Position numbers and translations under genes: made by a program. Shown in pieces: positions 53,076 through 60,793 of a DNA stretch of 64,000 bases (its first letter is position 1; every line of letters starts with the position of its first letter). The notes under the pieces were generated by a model that was given only the letters and a program-made list of their open reading frames with translations, was not told where the DNA came from and searched no databases. This stretch comes from Paractinoplanes abujensis (GTDB lineage Bacteria > Actinomycetota > Actinomycetes > Mycobacteriales > Micromonosporaceae), in contig NZ_JACHMF010000001.1 of assembly GCF_014204895.1 (NCBI RefSeq), forward strand, positions 3,844,001-3,908,000. Reading direction: 5' to 3'.

Positions 53076-55286
53076 TCAGGGTCCGGTCGTCAGGTAGGTG
53101 ACCTGGTTCCCGCTGTTGACGGTGCCGCCGTTGTTGTTGATGACGCGGTTGATGGTTCCTGTTCCGCCGAGCGAGACGGTCACCATGTTGCGGAACTGGA
53201 TTCCGGGCTTGGCCGGGACCTCGAACGCGCGCTCGTTGACGACCGACGGGTTGACGTTGAAGAACGCATACGAGCCGAGCCCCCACGCCTGGTGGTTGTT
53301 GACCGTGTCGGCCACCTTGTATGCGGCGTAGCCGCGGGTGGAGCCGTTCATGTAGGCGGCCTGGTTCGGCGGGTCGTACGGCATCTCGTTCTGGTAGAAG
53401 TAGGTGCGGCCGTTCTCGCCGTTCCAAATGGTCTGATATTTCTGGTAGTGCTCGACGAACAAGCCGTAGAAGGTCACGTCGTCGCCGGTCACGACCAGGC
53501 CGGTGTCGGCGGTGTTGATGGTCCAGCCGACCGTGCCGCCGTTGCCGTGGTCGGCACGCCAGATCCAGGTGTGGTCGCCGATCACGTCGTCGCTGTTGAT
53601 CTGCAGGCTGGTCGTCGCCTTGCCCGCGATCGAGCCGCCGATCCGGAAGAACACGTCGTGCAGCGAGGCCGGGTTGGCCGCGTGGTCGGCCGCGGAGCCC
53701 GTCGGGCCGACCTCCAGGAGCAAAGGCGAGTTGGTGGTGCCGGCGTCGAACATGATTCCGGCCACCTTGACCCCGTCGACGTCGGCCACGCGCATCGGCA
53801 CGATGCCGCCCTGCGGCACGAACGTGGCCAGGCCGAGGCCGAGCACCACGGTGTTGGCCCGGGTGACGTTGATCGTCTGGTTCACGTTGTAGGTGCCGGG
53901 CGTCACCAGTAGGTGCTTTCCCGCCGCCAGGGCTGCGTTGATGGTGGCCGCGCTGTCGCCCGGGCGCACGATGAAGAACTCGCTCAACGAGATCGACTCC
54001 CCGGCGGGGTTACCCGACGCCCAGCTGATCCCGCTGGTGTTGCGGCGAACCGCCGGGACGAACACCCGGTACGCGCCCGCCGCGTCGACGTACAGGTACG
54101 GCTTCTCCCGGACCACCGGGGCCTGCCCCACATTGGTGTACGGCGGGTTCGGGAACGAGGTGCCCGGGGCGCCCTGCACGCCGACGAACACCTGGTTCCA
54201 GTTGGAGCCGGTCCACGAGCCGATCTGGGAGTTACGGGTGATCCACTGCTGCTGGGTGCCGGACTGGATCTGACCGTCGATCTTCGAGTCGGAGATCCAG
54301 CCGCCGGAGGACCAGCCACCGTCGGACAACGCCAGGTTTCCCCGTACGTGCATCCGCCGGTACGGGGCCGCCTGCGACACCGACCACCGGTCGAGGCCAC
54401 CGGTCGGCTGGACGTTCAGTCCCTCGGCCGACCGCCAGAAGTTCTGGGTGGCGTTCTGCGAGCCGTCCGGCCACCAGTCCGCCTCGACGTGCACCCGGCC
54501 GTTGATCGTCGTCTGGTCCGGGGTGAGCCCGAGCCCGGCGACCTGGGTGAAGAAGCCGACGTTGGCGTCAGTGGTGTAGGTGCCCGGCTTGAACAGCAGG
54601 GCGTACCGCTGCGGGCCGAACTGGTTGGTCACCTGCTGCTGGAACACCTGGTTCAGCCGGTTCTGGATGGTCGCGGCCGACATCGACGGGTCGAAGACCG
54701 ACACGTTGGGGCCGAGGTCCGGGTTCGTCACCGGTGAGCCGGGCGACGACGGCGGCGTGGTCGGCGGCGGGGTGGTGCCGCCGGACCGCGTCCACTGCTG
54801 GTTGGCCGTGCCGGCGCAGGCCCAGATCTGCACCCGGGAGCCGTTGGCCGTGCCGTTGTCCTTCACGTCCAGGCATTTGCCGTTGGCCTGGTTCACCAGC
54901 GCTCCCGACGCGTTCAACGTCCACTTCTGGGTGGCGACGGTGTCGTAACAAGTCCACATGTGCGCGAGCGTGCCGTCGGCCGATCCGTTCGCCACCACGT
55001 CGAGGCACTTGCCTTGGGACTGGACCTGACCGTTGTCGGCGATGGTCCAGTTCTGGCTGTTCACCGTGCCGATGCAGTCCCAGATGTGCACGGCCGCGCC
55101 GTCCGCCGTGGAATTGTCCATGACGTCGAGGCAGCGGCCACTGCCGGCGTTGATCAGGGAGCCGGTGGTCGCGGCGAACGCGTTCGTCATCGTCACCGCG
55201 CCGACACCGGCGACCACCACGGCCGAGACGCCCATGGCGAGCACTGCGGAACGCCGGATCCGGCGTGGGGGATGCACTTCCGACAT
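53076..55286 (-). CDS. Secreted CBM13 plus right-handed beta-helix protein
   Basis: A 736-residue exported protein from the ATG at 55286, six bases after AAGGAA. The signal peptide (RRSAVLAMGVSAVVVAGVGA to FAATTG) is followed by a CBM13 ricin-type module with three repeats (NWTIA, QKWTL, NQQWTR) and a Thr/Pro/Ser linker at about 175-195. The remaining 530 residues look like a parallel beta-helix, as in GH55-like or polysaccharide-lyase-like proteins (GLGLTPDQTTINGRVHVEAD, TINVTRANTVVLGLGLATF, NGENGRTYFYQNEMPYD). Homologues carry misleading names such as 'adenylyl cyclase'; no cyclase motif is present. A glycan-degrading role is inferred from the CBM13 and the adjacent LacI gene. Confidence 0.8.
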   Translation of the reverse strand: MSEVHPPRRIRRSAVLAMGVSAVVVAGVGAVTMTNAFAATTGSLINAGSGRCLDVMDNSTADGAAVHIWDCIGTVNSQNWTIADNGQVQSQGKCLDVVANGSADGTLAHMWTCYDTVATQKWTLNASGALVNQANGKCLDVKDNGTANGSRVQIWACAGTANQQWTRSGGTTPPPTTPPSSPGSPVTNPDLGPNVSVFDPSMSAATIQNRLNQVFQQQVTNQFGPQRYALLFKPGTYTTDANVGFFTQVAGLGLTPDQTTINGRVHVEADWWPDGSQNATQNFWRSAEGLNVQPTGGLDRWSVSQAAPYRRMHVRGNLALSDGGWSSGGWISDSKIDGQIQSGTQQQWITRNSQIGSWTGSNWNQVFVGVQGAPGTSFPNPPYTNVGQAPVVREKPYLYVDAAGAYRVFVPAVRRNTSGISWASGNPAGESISLSEFFIVRPGDSAATINAALAAGKHLLVTPGTYNVNQTINVTRANTVVLGLGLATFVPQGGIVPMRVADVDGVKVAGIMFDAGTTNSPLLLEVGPTGSAADHAANPASLHDVFFRIGGSIAGKATTSLQINSDDVIGDHTWIWRADHGNGGTVGWTINTADTGLVVTGDDVTFYGLFVEHYQKYQTIWNGENGRTYFYQNEMPYDPPNQAAYMNGSTRGYAAYKVADTVNNHQAWGLGSYAFFNVNPSVVNERAFEVPAKPGIQFRNMVTVSLGGTGTINRVINNNGGTVNSGNQVTYLTTGP

Positions 55287-55341
55287 GCGAGATTCCTTCC
55301 CTGTACGGGGACAGGTTCCTGGGGGAAACCGGGGGGACGAA

Positions 55342-55443
55342 GAAGGCCGGCGCCGGGCAGCGCCGGCCTTCCCGGAGGGGTCGCCCGCGAGGCACGGGCG
55401 GCACCTCGGCACGCACCACCGAGGAGTGGCGCGCACCGTGCCT
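55342..55443 (-). promoter_or_regulatory. Structured 5' leader of the beta-helix gene
   Basis: Two folds lie 56-157 bases upstream of the ATG: a perfect 11-bp hairpin (GAAGGCCGGCG, 55342-55352, with 55361-55371), and a nested structure in which AGGCACGG (55390-55397) pairs with CCGTGCCT (55436-55443) around an inner CCTCGG/CCGAGG stem (55404-55409 with 55419-55424). They could be an attenuator, a stability element or a leader sensor. I recognise no known riboswitch class. Confidence 0.45.
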
Positions 55444-55700
55444 TCAGGGCGCCGGGCGCAAGAGAGATCGCCGGTGGGGTGGGGATGAGATGGCTGCCGC
55501 CGTCAGCACGAGGAACTCCAGTGGGATCAGTCGAACCGCACGACGGGTCGCGCGGTGAGTGACCCCCGTCGCGCCTGGTCGGCAGAAGCGACGGTCCTCG
55601 GACGGGTCGGCTTTCCCGTCGGACGGGCTGCCCGGCCCTCCCGACGGATTCATCAGAAGGAAACACGGTGGCGCCGAACACGTCAATAAGATTCAGAGAA

Positions 55701-55736
55701 ATATTAGGACTTCAGTGAATCATCTGATGAAACATG
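55701..55736 (-). promoter_or_regulatory. Candidate promoter and LacI half-site for the beta-helix gene
   Basis: This AT-rich stretch holds TAATAT on the minus strand (55706-55701) as a possible -10 box. At 55736-55727 the minus strand reads CATGTTTCAT, a decamer that also occurs at the operator overlapping the start of the adjacent LacI gene. The mRNA would have a leader of about 400 bases, which includes the hairpins. Nothing else is seen in 55287-55738. Confidence 0.4.
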
Positions 55737-55738
55737 CG

Positions 55739-56770
55739 TCAGGGCCGGGGACCCGTCGAATCCCGGATCACCAGCTCGGTCCCCAGCTCCACGTGCAAGG
55801 CTTCGATCTCGCCGCCGGTCAGCATGCGTTCGAGCAGACTCACGGCCATCCGGCCCATCTCCCCGAGCGGCTGGCGGACCGTGGTCAGCATCGGTTGCGT
55901 GATCCGGCTGAGCTCGATGTCGTCGAAGCCGGCCACGGACAGGTCGTCCGGCACGCGCAGCCCGCGCGCCGTCGCGGCCCGCAAGGCACCGACCGCCATC
56001 TTGTCGTTGAACGCCACCAGCGCCGTCGGCGGCTGCGGCAGGTCCAGCAGTTCCCCGGCGAGCCGGTAACCCTCCTCCACGGTCGGGTCGTCGGTCGAGC
56101 GCAGCAGTTCCCCGCTCGGCATCACCCCGGCCGCCATCAGGGGCGCGGTGTATCCGGCCAGCCGATCCGCGCTGACCCGCCACTGCGGCCGGCCACCGAG
56201 CACGCCGACCCGGCGGTGCCCCAGCTCGACCAGATGCGCGGCGATCCGCCGGGCCCCGTCGAAGTTGGCGGCCGACACCGCCACGACGTTGCCGGGCGGC
56301 GGCGTCAGCGGATCCACGATCACGAACGGGAAGCCGAGGTCACGCATCCGGGCCAGCTCCTGCCCCGTCTCCGCGGGCATGACGAGGACGGCTCCGCGAA
56401 CCTGCGGCCAGCCCACCAGCGTGGGCAGCACGTCGGTGTGCCGCCACGCCGACTCCCCCGCGTCGACGACAGCATGCATCCCGCGCGCATGAAGCGCCTC
56501 GATCACCGTGGACACGATCAGCCCGAGGTAGTCGGTCAGAACGTACGGGCAGCGCACGTACACGCCGTTGTCGGCCCGCGGTGCGGCGGAGTTCGCTCGT
56601 CTGCGGGGGGCCCGGTCGCCGAGTCCACCCATGGCGGCCAGCACGCGCTCCCGGGTGGCGGCGGCCACGTTGTCCCGGCCGTTCAACACCCGCGACACCG
56701 TCGCGATCGACAGCCCGGTGCGAGCGGCCACGTCCCGGATGGTCAACCGCGCGGCTGCCTCATGTTTCAT
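55739..56770 (-). CDS. LacI-family transcriptional repressor
   Basis: A 343-residue LacI/GalR regulator from the ATG at 56770 (MKHEAAARLTIRDVAARTGL). HTH: TIRDVAARTGLSIATVSRVL. The ligand domain is complete (RGAVLVMPAETGQELARM, GHRRVGVLGGRPQWRVSADR, VAGFDDIELSRITQPMLTTV). Upstream in-frame codons to 57025 are rejected because the HTH would sit far from the N terminus. The palindrome GTTTCATGAAAC overlaps its start codon, pointing to autorepression, and a related half-site lies in front of the beta-helix gene downstream on the same strand. Confidence 0.92.
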   Translation of the reverse strand: MKHEAAARLTIRDVAARTGLSIATVSRVLNGRDNVAAATRERVLAAMGGLGDRAPRRRANSAAPRADNGVYVRCPYVLTDYLGLIVSTVIEALHARGMHAVVDAGESAWRHTDVLPTLVGWPQVRGAVLVMPAETGQELARMRDLGFPFVIVDPLTPPPGNVVAVSAANFDGARRIAAHLVELGHRRVGVLGGRPQWRVSADRLAGYTAPLMAAGVMPSGELLRSTDDPTVEEGYRLAGELLDLPQPPTALVAFNDKMAVGALRAATARGLRVPDDLSVAGFDDIELSRITQPMLTTVRQPLGEMGRMAVSLLERMLTGGEIEALHVELGTELVIRDSTGPRP

Positions 56771-56775
56771 GAAAC
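56764..56775. promoter_or_regulatory. Palindrome over the lacI start codon
   Basis: GTTTCATGAAAC is a perfect 12-bp palindrome containing the ATG of the LacI gene. LacI-family operators often have this GTTTC/GAAAC form, so it is a candidate autoregulatory site. The chance of such a palindrome in a GC-rich genome is low. Confidence 0.5.
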
Positions 56776-57149
56776 GATCGTAGATCCCCGGCAATGTTCT
56801 GAGAACCCGGAGAACGAGGCCCCACTGCCTGCTCAGGCGGGGATCACCGTCTGGCGGCGCAGCAGTCGCCGGGCCACTTCTCCAACGGCTGCGCTCCCGC
56901 GCCCAGCGGTTGTTTAGCTCGCCGCAGTGCTTCCCGGCATGCCATCGATCGACGTCGGCCCGGAAAGACGCCGCAACATCTGGTTGATGTCCTCTCACGA
57001 CGCCGCCGGCCTTGGACGGCGTCACCTCGGTCCGCCGGCTGATCGGCCGTCCCCGGAGGTCGGCAACGCCTCCAGGACCACACGGCCGGTTGGCGTCCAG
57101 GTCTCGAAACCGCGCCGGTAGCGGCCGGGGCCGGTCTGCAGATCAGAGG
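56776..57149. other. Gap of 374 bp with no gene recognised
   Basis: Between the LacI start and the HAD stop I see no convincing coding region, hairpin or repeat. Short open frames on either strand have no ribosome site and no recognisable motif. It presumably holds the lacI promoter. Confidence 0.5.
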
Positions 57150-57602
57150 TCAGCCGAAGTAGTCAGCGGCCCAGACGAACCGGGCCATCCCGGCGGCGAC
57201 GGCCATCTGCTGGTCGGCAGGGCTGTCGCCGACCATGGTGGAGCGGGTGAGATCGATGCCGTGCGTTCTCGCGAGACCCTCGACCAGACCGGTCCTCGGC
57301 TTGCGGCAGACGCACCCGGCATCCCGACGATGCGTACAGGCCGCCCAGTCGGTGACCGCGCCGCCCGTCGCCTGCGACAACTGAGCCAGGTCGGCTTGCA
57401 GCTGCCGCTCGGTCAGGGTGCCCTCGGCGACGCCGGCCTGGTTGGTGACGACGAAGACCGGACTGCCCGCCAGCACGGCCAGCCGTTCGCGGACGCCGGG
57501 CAGGACGGTGACGCGGCCACGCTCGTCCCGGGCGATCTCGTCGCCGTCCAGGGCCAGCAAGGTGCCGCCGAGGTCGAAGAAGACGGCCGGCACGAGGGTC
57601 AC
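57150..57602 (-). CDS. HAD-IIIA-like phosphatase with altered catalytic motif
   Basis: A 150-residue HAD-superfamily protein from the GTG at 57602. Motif I reads FFDLGGTLL: nucleophile D10 is kept, but the acid/base Asp two residues on is Gly12. Motif II lies in VFVVTNQAG. CTHRRDAGCVCRKP is the zinc-loop plus motif III lysine seen in GmhB/histidinol-phosphatase-like enzymes, and MVGDSPADQQMAVAAG is motif IV. With Gly12 the phosphatase should be weak, as in HAD phosphoglucomutase-unlike or dehalogenase-like variants that have lost this Asp; it may bind rather than hydrolyse phosphosugars. Fold assignment firm, activity uncertain. Confidence 0.8.
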   Translation of the reverse strand: MTLVPAVFFDLGGTLLALDGDEIARDERGRVTVLPGVRERLAVLAGSPVFVVTNQAGVAEGTLTERQLQADLAQLSQATGGAVTDWAACTHRRDAGCVCRKPRTGLVEGLARTHGIDLTRSTMVGDSPADQQMAVAAGMARFVWAADYFG

Positions 57603-57862
57603 GGCCGGAGTGTACGACCGACTTCCGCCGTGGCGACAGGGCACCAGGGTGGTGGGGCAGCGTCGGCGCACCGGCTCGGCCGAGCATCGCGCACAGGGCT
57701 TGGCAGAGACGAGGCTCGGAGATGGCGAGGCTCCCCGCAGCGCGGCCGGTTGCCGGCATCGTCACCCTGCTCCGGGAGCGGGAGCGATCGAGCACGCGCT
57801 CCGCGGCCCGCCGGCCTGTGACGAGCAGGCTGGCTGTCCGCCATCGGGCGAGGGGAATCGGC

Positions 57863-58185
57863 GTGGACTATGGCGACAAGCTCTTCTGGCTCTCGGTTCT
57901 GATTCAACGCAAGTACGCGCAGATCTTCGCCGAGTTCGACATGACCCCTTCGCAAGCCACGCTGCTCTGCGCGGTCAGGAACGACTCCCGGCACGGTACG
58001 AGGCACTGCCGCTGAGCGTTCTACCCAACGAACTCGACCGGACGATGTTCCGCCAGTTCGGGAGGGAGGCCGGACGCCCTTCGGACCTCTCCGTGGTGCG
58101 GGCGATCGAACCGGCCACCTTGGATCTGGCTTCGTGGATCCGGGCCGTCGGTTGGGCCGTGCCCACGGACGTGGCTGTTTCCTGA
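57863..58185 (+). pseudogene. MarR-like gene fragment with frame change
   Basis: A GTG at 57863 behind GAGGGG opens a MarR-like N terminus (DYGDKLFWLSVLIQRKYAQI, FAEFDMTPSQATLLCAV). The frame ends at 58015 without the recognition helix and wing. A second frame continues as RYEALPLSVLPNELDRTMF and GREAGRPSDLSVVRAIEPAT to a stop at 58185, directly before a hairpin. The second part does not look like a MarR C terminus, so this is either a deletion fusion or two adjacent remnants. Confidence 0.5.
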
Positions 58186-58209
58186 GCCGCCCGCCGCCGG
58201 TCGGGCGGC
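58186..58209. terminator. Hairpin terminator
   Basis: GCCGCCCG pairs with CGGGCGGC across an eight-base loop, immediately after the MarR-like fragment. It could also serve GH43 on the other strand, 90 bp away. Confidence 0.6.
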
Positions 58210-58298
58210 GAGCGTTCAGACCAGACTTCACTTGTTGCGGGCGTGGCTGTCGCCGCCGATCGGCTCAAGACACGAGGGAACGGCGTGACGGGACTTCG

Positions 58299-60338
58299 TC
58301 ACGGAGCGGTCATCGTGAAGCGTTTGACGGTCACGGATCCGCCCAGCGCCTGGGTGGCGTAGTTGAACATCGCGAACCGGTAGCCGGGAAAGAACTGCCA
58401 GGCGTTGTTGAGCGTGAATCCGGGGCCGAGCCGGGTGAAGTTCGTCCCGTCCGTGCTGTAGGAGAAGGTGGCCTGCCGCCCTGAGCCGGGCCGGACGTCG
58501 GCCTGGGCCCGCAGCCAGATCCGTCCGCCCGAGACCGCCGCCCCGGCCTGTTCGGCGCCGGTGCCGGTGGTGCCCCAGCTGCTGTTCATGGTGAGCCCGT
58601 TGGTCATCACGACCCGGGTCTGGCCGTTGTCCCGCCGTACACCGATCCAGGCCGACGAGTCGCGCAGCATGGCCAGACCGGAACGGTCGCCGTCGCGCAT
58701 CGTGCTGTAGTCGAGCTCGACAGTGGCCGTCGAGGCCGGACCCTGCACGCGGTGGGTCAGCGTGTTGCGGGCGTTGTAGAGGTCGTTGGTGACGGTCGCC
58801 GTCTGCAGCTGCAACCCGTTGGTCAGCGACCACCTGGAGTTGTCCGGGTTGTGGTTCCACTCCCACCGCGGCCCGAGGGTGGAGCCGGTGAAGGTCTCGT
58901 TCGGCAGCATCGACTGCACGGTCCGCGCGGTGGTGATGTTCGGCTTGGGGTAGGTCGTGCCCCAGGCGCCGTTGACGGTTTGCAGGACGGGCCAGCCGTC
59001 CGAGCTCCAGCTGATCGGGGCCAGGGCCGGCACCCGTCCGCCGGGGAACGCGTCGACGAAGGACATGTAGTACCAGTCGCCGTTCTGCGTCTGCACGAGT
59101 CCGCCCTGGTGCGGCACGCCACCGCCGGAGATCGGGCCCGGCAGGTTCAGCAGCACCTGCCTCATCTCGTACGGGCCGAAGGGACTGCTCGACCGCAGCA
59201 CGTACTGACCGTTGGCCGGGCGGGTGAGCCAGATGTAGTAGTAGCCGTTGCGCTTGTAGAACCGGGCGCCTTCGAGCGTGCCGACGCTGGACGGGGTTTG
59301 GAACACCTGCTGGGAACGCACCTGACTGGTCCCGTCGGCCGACAGCTGGGCCACGTTGATGGTCGTGTTGCCGTACGCGACGTACATGGTGTCGTTGTCG
59401 TCGATCAGCAGCCCGGCGTCGTAGTAGCAGTTGTTGATCCGAGCTTTCTTCTGCCAGGTGCCGTCGACCGCGGAGGCGGTGTAGACGTAGGTGCGGTTGT
59501 ACTCGATGCAGCCGATCCAGTAGTACGTGCTGGTGCTGCGCCGGTACTGCATGGTCGAGGCGAAGACCCCCTTGACGTACGCCCGGGAGCCGCTCAGGTC
59601 GTAGGCCGCGGAGTCGAAGTCGAGCCGGGGCACCGAGTGACCCGCGTACTCCCAGTTGACCAGGTCGTACGAGCGCAGGATGGGCGCACCGGGCGAGTAG
59701 TGCATGTTCGAGGCCGACCAGTAGTAGGCGTCCCCGACCCGGATGATGTCGCCGTCGGCGAAGTCCTGCCAGACCACGGGGTTGGTGAAGGTGCCGGACG
59801 GCGGGTTGGTCGTGCCGCCGCCGACCCGCACGAGCTGCCACTGCTGGTTGCCGCCGCCCCAGTCGTCGTACTGCACGACGTTCGCGCCGTCGGTGGTGGC
59901 GGCGTTCTGCACCTCGACCGCCTTGCTGCTGTGCCGGGCGATCAGGCGGACGTAGCCGCCGTCGGAGTCGGCCAGGCGGAACTGCTGGTTGGTCGCGTTG
60001 TTGTCGGTCCACTGGTTGACGGCCGCGCCGTTGGCGGTGGAGGCCCCCGCCACGTCGAGCACCTTGCCGGAGTGGCGCGACTTGAGGCGGTAGAAGCCGC
60101 CACCGGAGTCGACGAACTGCCACTGCTGCTGGTTGCCGTCGTTGCGGGCCCACTGGGTGATCCGCGCGCCGTCGGCAGTGGACAGGTTGTAGACGTCGAG
60201 GGCCTTGCCGCTCGTCCGGTTGACCAGCACGTACCAGGCCGAGGTGTCCACCGTCGCCGCTTCGGCGGCGGGCGCGCTCAGCAGCACCGCGGCGCCGGTG
60301 AGCAGAACCGCGACGAGGGCGGTCAGTCGAAGTCGCAT
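58299..60338 (-). CDS. Secreted CBM13-GH43 glycosidase
   Basis: A 679-residue exported enzyme from the ATG at 60338, seven bases after AGGAG. Signal peptide to about AEAA (residue 28). Residues 33-172 are an N-terminal CBM13 ricin-type module (QQQW, NQQF, NQQW repeats). A Gly/Thr/Pro linker leads to a five-bladed GH43 propeller with predicted base D195 (FADGDII), pKa-modulating D307 (YYDAGL) and acid E356 (TLEGAR). The C-terminal 180 residues are a beta-sandwich of the GH43 C2/DUF1349 type (FTGSTLGPRWEWNHNPDNS). Likely an arabinofuranosidase or xylosidase on arabinoxylan or arabinan. An operator TGTGAGCGTTCACA lies 11 bp before the gene. Confidence 0.9.
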   Translation of the reverse strand: MRLRLTALVAVLLTGAAVLLSAPAAEAATVDTSAWYVLVNRTSGKALDVYNLSTADGARITQWARNDGNQQQWQFVDSGGGFYRLKSRHSGKVLDVAGASTANGAAVNQWTDNNATNQQFRLADSDGGYVRLIARHSSKAVEVQNAATTDGANVVQYDDWGGGNQQWQLVRVGGGTTNPPSGTFTNPVVWQDFADGDIIRVGDAYYWSASNMHYSPGAPILRSYDLVNWEYAGHSVPRLDFDSAAYDLSGSRAYVKGVFASTMQYRRSTSTYYWIGCIEYNRTYVYTASAVDGTWQKKARINNCYYDAGLLIDDNDTMYVAYGNTTINVAQLSADGTSQVRSQQVFQTPSSVGTLEGARFYKRNGYYYIWLTRPANGQYVLRSSSPFGPYEMRQVLLNLPGPISGGGVPHQGGLVQTQNGDWYYMSFVDAFPGGRVPALAPISWSSDGWPVLQTVNGAWGTTYPKPNITTARTVQSMLPNETFTGSTLGPRWEWNHNPDNSRWSLTNGLQLQTATVTNDLYNARNTLTHRVQGPASTATVELDYSTMRDGDRSGLAMLRDSSAWIGVRRDNGQTRVVMTNGLTMNSSWGTTGTGAEQAGAAVSGGRIWLRAQADVRPGSGRQATFSYSTDGTNFTRLGPGFTLNNAWQFFPGYRFAMFNYATQALGGSVTVKRFTMTAP

Positions 60339-60348
60339 GGCAAGCTCC

Positions 60349-60362
60349 TGTGAGCGTTCACA
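60349..60362. promoter_or_regulatory. Operator in front of GH43
   Basis: TGTGAGCGTTCACA has TGTGA/TCACA arms and differs from a perfect palindrome only in the two bases beside the centre. It abuts the ribosome site of the GH43 gene, so a LacI-family protein bound here would block transcription. The form is near the GTTAGCGCTAAC-type boxes of pentose regulators. Confidence 0.55.
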
Positions 60363-60511
60363 TAGTGGATTACGCCAAGGTTGCCAGAATGTGACCGGCT
60401 CCTCAAGGCATCGAAGTTGACAGATTCCTGGACTGACTCGGAGGCCGATCCGTAACACTTTTTCGGGACCTTCTTCGCCCCTTGCCAGCAGCGACGCCAG
60501 ACGGTTATACC

Positions 60512-60525
60512 TGTGAACGCTAACT
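60512..60525. promoter_or_regulatory. Second operator-like site in the GH43/GH27 gap
   Basis: TGTGAACGCTAACT matches the reverse complement of the site at 60349-60362 (TGTGAACGCTCACA) in 12 of 14 positions. It may act with that site by looping, or serve GH27. The rest of the 455-bp divergent gap shows no gene. Confidence 0.4.
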
Positions 60526-60793
60526 GCTCGTCCGTGCGGAACATCGGCCCGCCCTCTCGCGAAATCCCGGCCCCGAGCCGGCACGCCGGCATGGCTGATC
60601 GATGCGGCCGAGCCGAGCACCGGCGGGCATCGGGGTGCGGCAACACCCTCGGTCCGCGCCGATCCGGGAGGCGCCGCGCCGGGACCCGCGGAGAAATCGG
60701 TCAATGACGTCCATCAATTCCGATCATGTTTTCCAGCTCGCCGGGAAAGGCGCGCGGAGCGGAAATAACTACTGGTTTTCATAAGGAGGAGAA

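Noticed and set aside
53076..55286. Adenylyl cyclase function for the beta-helix protein
   Set aside because: No nucleotide-cyclase motif is present; the sequence is CBM13 plus beta-helix repeats.
55342..55443. Known riboswitch in the beta-helix gene leader
   Set aside because: The hairpins match no riboswitch core I know; only a generic structured leader can be claimed.
56927..57121. 64-codon plus-strand ORF between LacI and HAD genes
   Set aside because: No ribosome site, no motif, and a composition like random GC-rich DNA.
58228..60153. 641-codon frame overlapping the GH43 gene on the same strand
   Set aside because: Out-of-phase shadow with extreme Arg/Ala content; GH43 and CBM13 motifs are in the other frame.
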